Shown in pieces: positions 43,943-53,257 of a stretch of DNA of 64,000 bases. Positions within the stretch are counted from its first letter, which is position 1, and the number at the start of each line of letters is the position of its first letter. The position numbers were made by a program, and so were the translations under genes. Under the pieces are notes generated by a model. It searched no databases. It was given only the letters and a program-made list of their open reading frames with translations, and was not told the DNA's origin. Source of the DNA: Butyrivibrio fibrisolvens (GTDB lineage: Bacteria; Bacillota; Clostridia; Lachnospirales; Lachnospiraceae); contig NZ_CP065800.1 in NCBI RefSeq assembly GCF_023206215.1, forward strand, positions 3,844,001 to 3,908,000, given 5' to 3'.

Positions 43943-44761
43943 TCAACTTTTATCCGATAGGTCACGAATAACTTCGCCGGCGATGATAAGACCGCAAACA
44001 GATGGCACAAAAGCTATAGATCCCGGGGTTCTACGCCTTCTTCCGGTACCCTCAGCACCTGTTCCCACGGGTTCTTCTTTGGAATAGACCACCTTAAGCT
44101 TCCTGATACCTCTTTTTTTAAGTTCTCTTCTCATAACTCTGGCAAGAGGGTCCACTGATGTCTTATAGATATCAGATACTTCAAATGCGCTAGGATCAAG
44201 CTTATTGCCGGCGCCCATGGAGCTTATAATAGGTGTTCCTGCTTCGCTGCACTCTACTATAAGTCCTATCTTGCCTGTTACTGTATCTATGGCATCAACA
44301 ACATAATCATAAGTAGCAAAATCAAACTTCTCTCCTGTTATCTTCTTATCTGTATCATCAGAAGCATTTCCATTTTCTGTTTGACCTTTGTTTCTATCTG
44401 TATCAGATGCATTTGCAGAAACGCTAAGCTGCTTCATGCTTCTGGCTTCAGGTGGAAGATAGAAAGTCTTATGAACATTAACGATGCAATCCGGGTTGAT
44501 ATCCCTGATTCTGTCTGCCATGACATCTACCTTGTATCTGCCTATTGTGGAGTTAAGCGCAATTATCTGCCTGTTAAGGTTGGTATAGCAGACTCTGTCA
44601 TTGTCTATCAGATCGATCTGACCTATTCCGCTTCTTGCAAGCGCTTCACATACATAGCCGCCCACGCCGCCTACGCCAAATACCGCTACGCGGCATTCTG
44701 AAAGTCTTTTCATGGACTCATCACCAAGAAGTATTTTTGTTCTTTCAAATTTATCTATCAT
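43943..44761 (-). CDS. TcdA-like tRNA threonylcarbamoyladenosine dehydratase
   Basis: An E1-like ThiF-fold protein of 272 residues. The nucleotide-binding motif is VAVFGVGGVGGYVCEALARS, followed by the arginine motif in NLNRQII and the catalytic region PIISSMGAGNKLDP; the end has GSIAFVPSVCGLIIAG. This matches TcdA (YgdL), which forms cyclic t6A in tRNA. A 30-residue Asn/Asp/Ser/Thr-rich insertion (about 120-150) before FDFATYDYVVDAIDT is not typical. The start at 44761 gives 7-nt spacing from AAGGG; the ATG at 44767 touches that site. Confidence 0.9.
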   Translation of the reverse strand: MIDKFERTKILLGDESMKRLSECRVAVFGVGGVGGYVCEALARSGIGQIDLIDNDRVCYTNLNRQIIALNSTIGRYKVDVMADRIRDINPDCIVNVHKTFYLPPEARSMKQLSVSANASDTDRNKGQTENGNASDDTDKKITGEKFDFATYDYVVDAIDTVTGKIGLIVECSEAGTPIISSMGAGNKLDPSAFEVSDIYKTSVDPLARVMRRELKKRGIRKLKVVYSKEEPVGTGAEGTGRRRRTPGSIAFVPSVCGLIIAGEVIRDLSDKS

Positions 44762-44858
44762 GATCATTCCCTTCGTTTAAAGACTAGATATAACTTAAAT
44801 ATTATCAAATTCCCCGCACTCCTGCACCTGCCGCAAGCTGGTCTTGTGCAAAATACCA

Positions 44859-44886
44859 AAACTGGATATTATAATAGTTCCAGTTT
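44859..44886. promoter_or_regulatory. Inverted repeat around a TATAAT between divergent tcdA and DUF436 genes
   Basis: AAACTGGA and TCCAGTTT flank a plus-strand TATAAT (44870-44875). It could be a promoter with an operator for the DUF436 gene. No clear -35 was identified. Confidence 0.35.
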
Positions 44887-44964
44887 ATAGTATCATAAGT
44901 CACAAGGTTATATGCGCAATAATGTATGCCTATTTATGACTTTTGGGAAAGAAGGATGATTTTA

Positions 44965-45582
44965 ATGACTAACAAAGAAGATGTTTACAGAACCACGACA
45001 CTTGACCTTGATAAAATAGCTTCTCAGGCAAGAGCCTGTATCAATGAAATCGTAGAAGCTTCAGGTATAAGTAAAGGGCAGGTATTCGTAGTAGGATGCT
45101 CTACCAGCGAAATCTGCGGAGATATGATAGGCTCCAATTCAAGTCTTGAAGTTGCCAAGGCAGTCTTTGGCGCAATATATGATGAGCTAAACCAAAAGGG
45201 GATCTATCTTGCATCCCAGTGCTGTGAACACCTTAACAGGGCTATCATTGTAGAAAAAGAGTGCGCAGTTTCTATTGGTATGAAGAACCATATTGCATGC
45301 GTAGTTCCGCAGCCCAAGGCCGGTGGCTCTTTTGCTACCTGTGCTTATTATACCTTCAAGGAGCCTGTTGCTCTTGAAGAGATTCAGGCAGATGCCGGAA
45401 TCGATATAGGCGGAACCCTTATAGGAATGAATCTAAAAAGGGTCGCTGTGCCTGTAAAGCTTACTAATAACAAAATAGGAAGTGCCAATGTCCTTGCAGC
45501 AAGGACAAGGCCCAAATACATCGGCGGCGAAAGAGCTATCTACGAATCCGATGAAGACATGAAAAAGCGAATACTTGGATGA
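44965..45582 (+). CDS. DUF436 (TIGR01440) family protein
   Basis: A 205-residue cytoplasmic protein of a widely conserved Firmicutes family of unknown function. Typical segments are VFVVGCSTSEICGDMIGSNS, LASQCCEHLNRAIIVEKE and VPQPKAGGSFATCAY, followed by GIDIGGTLIGMNLKRVAVPV. Cysteines and histidines in QCCEHLNR suggest a metal or substrate site. The start at 44965 is favoured by AAGGA 8 nt upstream over an ATG at 44926. A long convergent hairpin follows at 45605-45683. Confidence 0.92.
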   Translation: MTNKEDVYRTTTLDLDKIASQARACINEIVEASGISKGQVFVVGCSTSEICGDMIGSNSSLEVAKAVFGAIYDELNQKGIYLASQCCEHLNRAIIVEKECAVSIGMKNHIACVVPQPKAGGSFATCAYYTFKEPVALEEIQADAGIDIGGTLIGMNLKRVAVPVKLTNNKIGSANVLAARTRPKYIGGERAIYESDEDMKKRILG

Positions 45583-45604
45583 TCGACCATTACCGGTAGC
45601 CAAA

Positions 45605-45683
45605 ATAGCCCCTGTGGGCGGAGTCAAGGGACCATCAGAAACTTTGTTTTTGGTGGTTCCTTGACTCCGCCCCCAGGGGCTAT
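45605..45683. terminator. Long convergent hairpin between DUF436 and SulP genes
   Basis: Arms of about 30 nt (ATAGCCCCTGTGGGCGGAGT and its partner) pair with a few mismatches around a loop with GTTTTTGG. The GC-rich core CTCCGCCCCCAGGGG resembles CTCCGTCCCCAGGGG at 15544-15558 after radA. Confidence 0.75.
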
Positions 45684-45688
45684 CGAGG

Positions 45689-47341
45689 TTATTTGATCAG
45701 CTGCGCTGCTCTTTCAAGTGAAGCATCGATATTGTTGCAGAAGTTCTCTTCTCCAACCTTGGCAATGAATCCGGCCTTATCCATTGTATGTCTTGGCTGT
45801 TCATTGACATGTGAGAATATGACTGTTGTTCCGCCTGATGTGATCTTATCATAGGTCTGCTCGAGAGCTCTCATAGCTGTAGCATCAAGTGCAGGTACAC
45901 CTCTCATACGGATGATAAGACATTTGGTTGATTCCCTAACAGTTATGTCTGCAAGCATATCAGATACGCCGAAGAACATAGGACCGCTTATTTCGTATAC
46001 ACTTACAGCCTTTGGTACTTCACGAAGTCTTATGGCGTCAGCGTCATGCTCTTCATCATCAACATATTTCCAGCTTCTTACTTCAGACTCTTCACTCATT
46101 CTCTTAACGAACAGAAGACCTGATATAAGCATACCGATCTCAATAGCAACAACAAGATCGAATACTACAGTAAGTACGAATGTCAGGACCAGAACTATGA
46201 TATCGCTCTTAGGTGCTGTCTTTACAAGGTGAATGAAAGCTCTGTACTGACACATATTGTAGGCAACCATGAAAAGTATAGCTGCAATAGTAGGCATAGG
46301 TATAAGTGCCGCATAAGGCATAAGTACTACAAGAACAAGTACAAGAACTATAGCGTGAACCATTCCGGCTACAGGTGTCTTACCACCGTTTTTGACATTG
46401 GCTGCTGTTCTTGCGATAGCTCCTGTTGCAGGGATTCCTCCAAAGAGTGCTGATCCTATGTTACCAACACCCTGAGCTACAAGTTCCATATTGGATCTAT
46501 GCTTAGAGCCTATCATACCATCAGCAACAACACATGACAGAAGTGACTCTATCGCTGCAAGTATAGCAATCGTAAATGCATCCGGAAGTATATTTCTGAT
46601 AGATGCAAGTGAGAACTGAGGCATTGTAAAAGAAGGAAGTCCTGAACTTATAGTATACAGATCTCCTATGGTATTAACCTTCATACCAAATCCCTTGACC
46701 ATGATCACGCCTACGATAACAGCTATTAAAGATCCCGGTATTACCTTATTGATATAAGGCCATACGATCAGAACCACCAGGCATACGATACCAACTATAA
46801 GCGCCTGAATATTAACAGTTCCTATATTAGAAACGATAGCTCCTATCTTGTCTACAGTTTCTACAGTCACAGTTCCCTTAGGATATGTAAGTCCCAGAAA
46901 ATCCTTGATCTGTCCGATCACGATAGTAACCGCGATTCCGGCTGTGAATCCTGTTGTAATAGTATATGGAATGAACTTGATAAGACTTCCAAGTTTTAAT
47001 AGACCCATGATGACAAGTATGATACCTGCAAGCACTGTAGCAAGAGCAAGACCTGACATGCCTTCTCTTTGGACTATACCTGCTACTATTGTTGCAAATG
47101 CAGCTGTAGGACCTGCTATCTGAACTCTGCTACCGCCAAGAAATGAAATAAGGAATCCTGCGATAACGGCAGTATAGATACCCTGTTCAGGACCAACTCC
47201 CGAAGCAAGTGCAAGTGCGATAGACAAAGGAAGTGCAATAATAGCAACAATGATACCTGCAACAACATCCTTAACAAACTGCGCTTTATTATAATCTTTG
47301 AGCGTAGTGAACAGCATAGGTTTTAAAGCATCGTTTTTCAT
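45689..47341 (-). CDS. SulP-family anion permease with STAS domain
   Basis: A sulfate/bicarbonate-type transporter of 550 residues with ten or more membrane segments. N-terminal landmarks are ALPLSIALALASGVGPEQGIYT and GSRVQIAGPTAAF; further on GVGNIGSALFGGIPATGAI and an intact middle domain. A C-terminal STAS domain (about 430-550) contains LIIRMRGVPALDATAMRAL. The start at 47341 (MKNDALK) has AAGGGGA 9 nt upstream; a longer frame from 47440 has no site. Substrate not determinable from sequence. Confidence 0.94.
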   Translation of the reverse strand: MKNDALKPMLFTTLKDYNKAQFVKDVVAGIIVAIIALPLSIALALASGVGPEQGIYTAVIAGFLISFLGGSRVQIAGPTAAFATIVAGIVQREGMSGLALATVLAGIILVIMGLLKLGSLIKFIPYTITTGFTAGIAVTIVIGQIKDFLGLTYPKGTVTVETVDKIGAIVSNIGTVNIQALIVGIVCLVVLIVWPYINKVIPGSLIAVIVGVIMVKGFGMKVNTIGDLYTISSGLPSFTMPQFSLASIRNILPDAFTIAILAAIESLLSCVVADGMIGSKHRSNMELVAQGVGNIGSALFGGIPATGAIARTAANVKNGGKTPVAGMVHAIVLVLVLVVLMPYAALIPMPTIAAILFMVAYNMCQYRAFIHLVKTAPKSDIIVLVLTFVLTVVFDLVVAIEIGMLISGLLFVKRMSEESEVRSWKYVDDEEHDADAIRLREVPKAVSVYEISGPMFFGVSDMLADITVRESTKCLIIRMRGVPALDATAMRALEQTYDKITSGGTTVIFSHVNEQPRHTMDKAGFIAKVGEENFCNNIDASLERAAQLIK

Positions 47342-47502
47342 GGTTCTTATCCCCTTTTTATAATTAAAATCTCTTCGAAATAAAGATCCTTTCATGTCAC
47401 AAAAACATAAGCTAGAAAATTTTACCGCCATTTTACGCACTTTACAATGATCACTTTATATAATTTTATTCTTTATTTTCGAGAATTTTAATAATTAATA
47501 CC

Positions 47503-47554
47503 ATAAAACAATAATAGCAGCTTCGACTACAAGATAAGTCTCAGCTGCTATTAT
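47503..47554 (-). terminator. Intrinsic terminator of the M14 peptidase gene
   Basis: On the minus strand ATAATAGCAGCT and AGCTGCTATTAT pair over 12 bp around a 20-nt loop and are followed by TGTTTTA. It lies 20 bp after the stop. Confidence 0.85.
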
Positions 47555-47574
47555 CAGCATATGTGTTATATTAC

Positions 47575-48582
47575 TCAAGCCTCGCCGGCAAAGAGATTTG
47601 CAACATTCTTCCAACTGTAAAGATTCCTTGAGTAGAATCCCGCAACCTGATCCGCGCCTGCCGGAGGAAGAGTCGTGCCACACTCTATAGTACATCCCGG
47701 AACACCGCACATGATCTGAGCATAGTCTGCAAATGAACCATTTGGATGCGTATCAGACAGATCCACATCAATCCTATATCCGGTAGAGTTGTGAACCGTT
47801 GCAGCTATAAGCTGTGACATAGCAAACATTTCAGGGCTACATGTAGGTGCATAGAAATAGATAAGATTCCCTCTCATATGATAAGCAAGATAACAGTCAA
47901 AGCTATTCTCTGAAAGGAGCTGCTCCAAAACCGTAGTCTCAACTTCCGATGAAGGAGCTATTCCTTCATAAAAGGCATAAGAATTGGAAGGCATCCTGGT
48001 TTCTGCAAGTCCGAAACCAATCGGGAAATTGCGATTGATGTCAACTCCATTAGCATTGGACTTCCAGGCACTATAATGACCTATGAAACCTATAAAAGCC
48101 TGATAATTAGCATCAGATGCTGCATTTGCGCCGCTCTGAGCTATAGAGACGCCGTCAGGATTGACCATAGGTACTATGGTAAAACAGGTTGTAGATAGAA
48201 GCTCTTTTTCATTAGCTGCGTAATACTCTGCCATCTTCATGACAAGAGGTGTTACATAATACTCCCTTCCATGGATTGAAGCATGCACCAGAATCTGTCT
48301 GGGAGCACTCGGATTACCAAGTCTAAGCACAAGTATCTGGTGTCCAAGAGCAGTCTGCGCCCTAAGTTCATAGCTGACAACATCCGGATAATACGTGCTA
48401 AGTGCCTGCGCATCAAGAAGCATACGCTCATAGGTATAAATCCCTTCAAAAGACACTATTTCAGGAGCACCTTCTGCTGATGAATCTATAGTATTGGTAT
48501 ATGCAAGCGATACTGCGATCACAAGTACCATCATCATAGCGATTCTTCGAAGTATACTATTACTGCCTAAAACTTTTTTCAA
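47575..48582 (-). CDS. M14-family zinc carboxypeptidase, exported
   Basis: A 335-residue exported protein. The signal segment (RRIAMMMVLVIAVSLAYT) precedes a carboxypeptidase fold. The zinc ligands are His104 and Glu107 in HASIHGREYYVTP and a histidine in YHMRGNLIYFYAP; NANGVDINRNFP and the late glutamate in CTIECGT are also conserved. Family members cut murein peptides or other peptides. The start is uncertain: TTG at 48582 has AAGG 8 nt upstream, while a longer frame overlaps the preceding gene. It is next to an amidase gene, so a wall role is likely by context. Confidence 0.85.
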   Translation of the reverse strand: MKKVLGSNSILRRIAMMMVLVIAVSLAYTNTIDSSAEGAPEIVSFEGIYTYERMLLDAQALSTYYPDVVSYELRAQTALGHQILVLRLGNPSAPRQILVHASIHGREYYVTPLVMKMAEYYAANEKELLSTTCFTIVPMVNPDGVSIAQSGANAASDANYQAFIGFIGHYSAWKSNANGVDINRNFPIGFGLAETRMPSNSYAFYEGIAPSSEVETTVLEQLLSENSFDCYLAYHMRGNLIYFYAPTCSPEMFAMSQLIAATVHNSTGYRIDVDLSDTHPNGSFADYAQIMCGVPGCTIECGTTLPPAGADQVAGFYSRNLYSWKNVANLFAGEA

Positions 48583-48613
48583 AATAAACACCTTCTCTTT
48601 CTGTAACCAAGTT

Positions 48614-50470
48614 TTAATTCTGCGCAAAGTACATATCTATGCCATATATCAGCCCCTCTACCATAAGCTTTTGGAACTCATCATCATTCATTTTCTGATC
48701 TTCTGATGCATTGGTCATAAATCCCATCTCGATTATGGTAACCGGAACCCTGGACCAGTTGATACCTGTCATGGTATCTGTCTCTGATACTCCGCGGCTC
48801 TTAATACCTGTTACCTGCGTATATCCTGACAGGATACATTCTGATAATAGTCTGCTGCTCTGATACAGGTCTGCATTGTATGGATTGGAAGGACTCTGAC
48901 ATAAAGTTGTAGCACCTGTAACACTGCTATTATCACTACCGTCTGCATGAAGCCTTATAAATATATCTGCACATGATGCATTAGCCAATTGGGCTCTTTC
49001 GGCATTACTGATATTGACATCGTTTGATTCGCGCACCAAGACAACATTATAACCCTTTAATAGCAGCTCGTCACGAAGAAGTAATGCTATATCAAGGGTA
49101 AGTTCGTATTCAGGAATCCCTGTAGATACGCCTTTGGTTCCTCCTGCTACCTTGGTCTTCATAATAGATGAGCCCGGTCCTACAGGTTCCTTGTCATAAT
49201 CCCCCCTTGCCTGATGCCCCGGATCTATAGCAATTGTATATATGTGCGCATTATAGATATTATCGCTTTGAGAGTTTTCAGTCGCATTTATATCAGCATC
49301 ATTATCAGTTGCATTATTATCAACAGCATTATTACCAGTTGTATTATCAGAAGTATTATCAGAAGCATTTTCATAGGCTACTTCTTTATCATCTGCTTTA
49401 TCTCCCGCTGTATCGAAGCCATACAAAGGCGGCGTATTGTAAAGCCCCTTAAGATGATTTAGCTCCGCCGCACACGCAGGAGATAACAGGCTATTATAGC
49501 TATAGAGTATAAAACCCGGCTGATTATTGTTTCTAAGCTCCATAACCTGATACATGATATTGGCATCAGATAAGCTCCAGCCAAGATCTGATGCAGGCTT
49601 AACCTCTGCCATATATAATGCCAGACCTACATACATAGGAAGACCAAGCTTATTAAGCGTGATCCACTGAAGCAGTCTGTTTGAAAAAAGCGTAACACTG
49701 CCATCTCTTGAATACATGTTGGTCCAGTAAATCTGTGGAGCTATATAATCGATATACCCGGGGACTGACATCCAGGTTACGATATCTGCCCCCTTTGCAA
49801 TGTTATTGTCAACATTGCCAGTAGGGCTTATTCCGAATACTTTACCGTATTTGTGGCAGGTCTTATACACATCCGCAACAAGGCTGTTATGAACAGATGC
49901 ATCCATCACCGGGAAGTAGTCATCAAAGTGGATCCCATCAACCTTATAATTTCTAAGTATCTCATCGATACCCGCAACAATATTATCATGTGTGGCAAGA
50001 CTTGCATCTCCGCAGTATTCGCCGTTTCTAAATCCGTAAGGATTGATCCAGGCATGTATGGACAGCCCCTTTTTATGAGCGATATCTACCATGATCTTAA
50101 GAGGATCATATCCGGGATCTGTCCCCATCAGCATCTCTGTACTCCAGGGATAGATCTTGGAAGGATATACCGCATCATTGTGAGATCTTACATGCATTAT
50201 CAGCGTATTGCAGCCTGCGCCCAGGATATTGTCTGTTATAGTTTCAAAAGCCTTGGTAAAAGAATCTTTATCTTTGCCCTGAAGATATTTTTGCCAGTCG
50301 CGAAAAGAAAACCAGACAGCTCTGACTTCAGTATCTATGCTGCTTGAAGCATTAAGAGTCATGACATCTTTGGCTTTTGCATTTAAAGATGTATTAGGAG
50401 CCAAAAGGAACATAAGTAGAATAAAAGACATAATAGCAGACACTATTACAGATAACTTCTTTTTTCCCAT
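48614..50470 (-). CDS. GHL10-amidase fusion, exported peptidoglycan enzyme
   Basis: A 618-residue exported protein. After a signal segment (about 5-25) residues 47-350 form a GHL10 glycosyl-hydrolase-like barrel (VRAVWFSFRDWQKYL, LSIHAWINPYG, VDGIHFDDYFP). A low-complexity Asn/Asp/Ser/Thr linker (about 356-405) leads to an Amidase_3 domain (409-618) with the zinc motif IAIDPGHQARG, the segment FIRLHADGS and the catalytic VTIIEMGFMTN. It should cut both sugar and peptide bonds of the wall, or bind one and cut the other. The M14 gene follows directly. Confidence 0.9.
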   Translation of the reverse strand: MGKKKLSVIVSAIMSFILLMFLLAPNTSLNAKAKDVMTLNASSSIDTEVRAVWFSFRDWQKYLQGKDKDSFTKAFETITDNILGAGCNTLIMHVRSHNDAVYPSKIYPWSTEMLMGTDPGYDPLKIMVDIAHKKGLSIHAWINPYGFRNGEYCGDASLATHDNIVAGIDEILRNYKVDGIHFDDYFPVMDASVHNSLVADVYKTCHKYGKVFGISPTGNVDNNIAKGADIVTWMSVPGYIDYIAPQIYWTNMYSRDGSVTLFSNRLLQWITLNKLGLPMYVGLALYMAEVKPASDLGWSLSDANIMYQVMELRNNNQPGFILYSYNSLLSPACAAELNHLKGLYNTPPLYGFDTAGDKADDKEVAYENASDNTSDNTTGNNAVDNNATDNDADINATENSQSDNIYNAHIYTIAIDPGHQARGDYDKEPVGPGSSIMKTKVAGGTKGVSTGIPEYELTLDIALLLRDELLLKGYNVVLVRESNDVNISNAERAQLANASCADIFIRLHADGSDNSSVTGATTLCQSPSNPYNADLYQSSRLLSECILSGYTQVTGIKSRGVSETDTMTGINWSRVPVTIIEMGFMTNASEDQKMNDDEFQKLMVEGLIYGIDMYFAQN

Positions 50471-50532
50471 AAATTACCCCTTTCCTTACCTTCGTGTACA
50501 ACTTCAAATATATGACGCATTACAATACAGCA

Positions 50533-53115
50533 TTATGTCCTTGCAAGAATCTTCTCTATATCCTCTGCTCTCATAGGTTTACCCCTCATAAAGCCCTGGG
50601 TTGCATCGCAGCCTATGCTCTTAAGGAATTCTTCCTGCTGACTTGTCTCAACACCCTCTGCAACAACCTTATAATGCCTTGAATGAGCAATCTCTACGAT
50701 CTTCTCGATCATGAACAGGTTCTCCTTGGTAGGCTCTGTTCTTATAAGCGACTGATCTATCTTGAGGCACGAGAATGGAAGCCTGTTAAGATAGCTAAGG
50801 GATGAATAGCCCGTCCCGTAATCATCTATGGAAAGCCTTATCCCACCTTCTGTAAACTGGTTAAAATAGTCTGTCGTAGCACTTGAAGTTGTAAGGAATG
50901 AGCTTTCTGTTATCTCAATGACTATATACGAAGGATCGATATTATATGAAGAGAGCTTTTCAAATACATAATTGGGATATCCCCTGTCACTTAACTGAAG
51001 ATTAGAAAAATTAATGGATACGGAAGGCACATTGTAACCTTTTCCAAGCCACTCACCTATCTGTTTGATGGTCTTGTGAGTAACTACCCTGTCTATCTTG
51101 ATGATAGACATATTCTCTTCTGCAACAGGTATGAACTCTCCCGGACCTGCAATATTATTCTTAAGACGTACCAAAGCCTCCATGCCAAAGAGCTTATCTG
51201 TTCCCGTTATAAACTGAGGCTGATAGAAGATCTCAAATCCATCATCAGAAAGAGCCTCTTCTATAGTTGCTTTGATCTTGCGTCTTCTAACCTGAGCCTT
51301 GCCAAGATCCTGATTGAAGAAATAGTAATTGTGTCGAAGTTTGTCCTTGGCATATCTTAATGCTTCACTTGCATTATTAAACGCACTCAGACTGTCCATG
51401 GAAGGAGTTCTAAGCGTAGCGCCCACAGTAACATTAACTGCAAAGCTTTGACTATCAAGTGTGACAGGCTCGTCAAAAGATCTGATGATACTGCGGCAGT
51501 ATTCTTCTATATTGTCTACAGAAGATTCTTTTAACAAAATTATGAATTCGTCGCCTCCAAGTCTTCCTATAATGCTATCTTTAGAAGCACTTGCCTTAAG
51601 CCTTGATGCAGTCTCAACGATGACCTTGTCTCCTGCATTATTGCCATAAAGGTCATTGATGGATCTAAAGTCATCTATATCTACAAGTATGAACCCATAA
51701 TGATCTTTGCCGGCAGATATCCCTCGCATCTTATCATCAAGATATCCTCTGTTAGGAAGACCGGTCAGATAGTCTCTTGAAAGGAATCTCTGGCGGCGTC
51801 TGCTCTGAAGTATTATCTCAAGGAATATTACTACAATGATCACTATGCAAGGTATTATGATGTTATGGTATTCTTTCATGAATTCGGCAAATGACAGAGG
51901 AGCATTCCTTATGGTACTCCACTTGGGAAGTGAAGACGTTTTTATACCATATCTATCAAGAATATCCTTATCATATACAGGGATTGTCGGTGTCTTGTCT
52001 ATTACAGTAATATCCCTTGGATCTCTGCCATTTATTATCTGCATTGCCATGATAGCAGCCATCTCTCCTGCCTTGACTGAATCATAGACTATTCCGCCTG
52101 CAACTCCCTTATCTGTAAGATCATATGCAAAGCAGAACACAGGCACAGAAGAACTCTGTGTAAGTATCAGTGCATTGTACAAAAAGCTGTTGACCATGCC
52201 ATCACTTGTCTCGTAGGCATCACTTAATATAACAACACTATCAGATGACAGATTCTTAAGAAGCTCACAGGCAATGGTCATATCTGTCTCAGAGATATTG
52301 ACAAATATCCATTCAAATTCGCTATATTTCTTTTCCAGTTCAATAAATTCTGCCTGATCCAGCCTTCCTATATAACTGTTATCTGTCACTACATAAAACT
52401 TTTTAACTTTGGGAAGCATGTTGTGGATGGCCTTAACATTGCCCTCAAAGTCATAGTTTTCTGTAATACCGGTAACATTATCATACTCCTTAGCAGCCTT
52501 TATATTGGCATCATCCTGTATTCCCATATATACTACAGGCACGCCATCGATAAGTTCATCATGATCTAGCAAAAAAGAAAGTGCAGCATCATCAAGGGAT
52601 ATGATGCAATCATATTTTTTGCCACTTAAAAGTTTGTTGGAAAGATAGGAATAGTAGATCCTGATATCTTCTTCAGAGTCATAACGCCTTGAATCCATGA
52701 ATTCAAAGCTCAAGTTATAACTTGATTCAGAAAGGATATTATTGATGCCCTGAATTTCAGGCTCGACTATAGTATCTCTCATACTATAGGAACTTAATAT
52801 GAGAACATTGATCCTGGTATCTTCGCGGGCATACTGCATATAAGTAAATTCTTTGTCATCGGCCACATAAGAGTCTTTTGGTGCAGTTTCTTTTTCATCA
52901 GTATCTGATATTAAATCTATATCTGATTCTGTATTATCAACATCTGACTCATTTTCTTTTATCTCTTTTTCGTCATCATATACGCCTGATATTACTCCGG
53001 CCTGTATCATAGGGATTGCATATGAGTGCATGACAAAAAGTCCCATTCCCGCCATAATACTCAGGCATAGGGCAAGGCAAGGCATGAATCTTTTTAAGAA
53101 TCCAAGCTTTTTCAT
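50533..53115 (-). CDS. GGDEF-EAL protein with an ABC-type extracellular sensor
   Basis: An 860-residue membrane protein. A signal anchor is followed by a charged stretch rich in Asp/Glu and an ABC_sub_bind-like domain (about 90-400: INVLILSSYSMRDTI, VPVVYMGIQDD). Then come a membrane helix (about 415-440), a GGDEF domain (about 455-600) with RLGGDEFIILL, and an EAL domain (about 615-860) with GMEALVRLK and SIDDYGTGYSSLSYL. Both motifs are intact, so synthesis and degradation of c-di-GMP are possible. The start at 53115 has GAGG 5 nt upstream; an earlier GTG is two codons upstream. Confidence 0.94.
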   Translation of the reverse strand: MKKLGFLKRFMPCLALCLSIMAGMGLFVMHSYAIPMIQAGVISGVYDDEKEIKENESDVDNTESDIDLISDTDEKETAPKDSYVADDKEFTYMQYAREDTRINVLILSSYSMRDTIVEPEIQGINNILSESSYNLSFEFMDSRRYDSEEDIRIYYSYLSNKLLSGKKYDCIISLDDAALSFLLDHDELIDGVPVVYMGIQDDANIKAAKEYDNVTGITENYDFEGNVKAIHNMLPKVKKFYVVTDNSYIGRLDQAEFIELEKKYSEFEWIFVNISETDMTIACELLKNLSSDSVVILSDAYETSDGMVNSFLYNALILTQSSSVPVFCFAYDLTDKGVAGGIVYDSVKAGEMAAIMAMQIINGRDPRDITVIDKTPTIPVYDKDILDRYGIKTSSLPKWSTIRNAPLSFAEFMKEYHNIIIPCIVIIVVIFLEIILQSRRRQRFLSRDYLTGLPNRGYLDDKMRGISAGKDHYGFILVDIDDFRSINDLYGNNAGDKVIVETASRLKASASKDSIIGRLGGDEFIILLKESSVDNIEEYCRSIIRSFDEPVTLDSQSFAVNVTVGATLRTPSMDSLSAFNNASEALRYAKDKLRHNYYFFNQDLGKAQVRRRKIKATIEEALSDDGFEIFYQPQFITGTDKLFGMEALVRLKNNIAGPGEFIPVAEENMSIIKIDRVVTHKTIKQIGEWLGKGYNVPSVSINFSNLQLSDRGYPNYVFEKLSSYNIDPSYIVIEITESSFLTTSSATTDYFNQFTEGGIRLSIDDYGTGYSSLSYLNRLPFSCLKIDQSLIRTEPTKENLFMIEKIVEIAHSRHYKVVAEGVETSQQEEFLKSIGCDATQGFMRGKPMRAEDIEKILART

Positions 53116-53257
53116 TGTCACCTCAACAGGCCGTATTTGGGACTTAAAGCCTATATCTTTTTTCGGACAAAAGGTGGTTTTGCATTATAGTTTTGGTATT
53201 ATCGAAATGGTATAATTCATCTTAAAAAACACATATTATTATCTATGGGGGATACAT

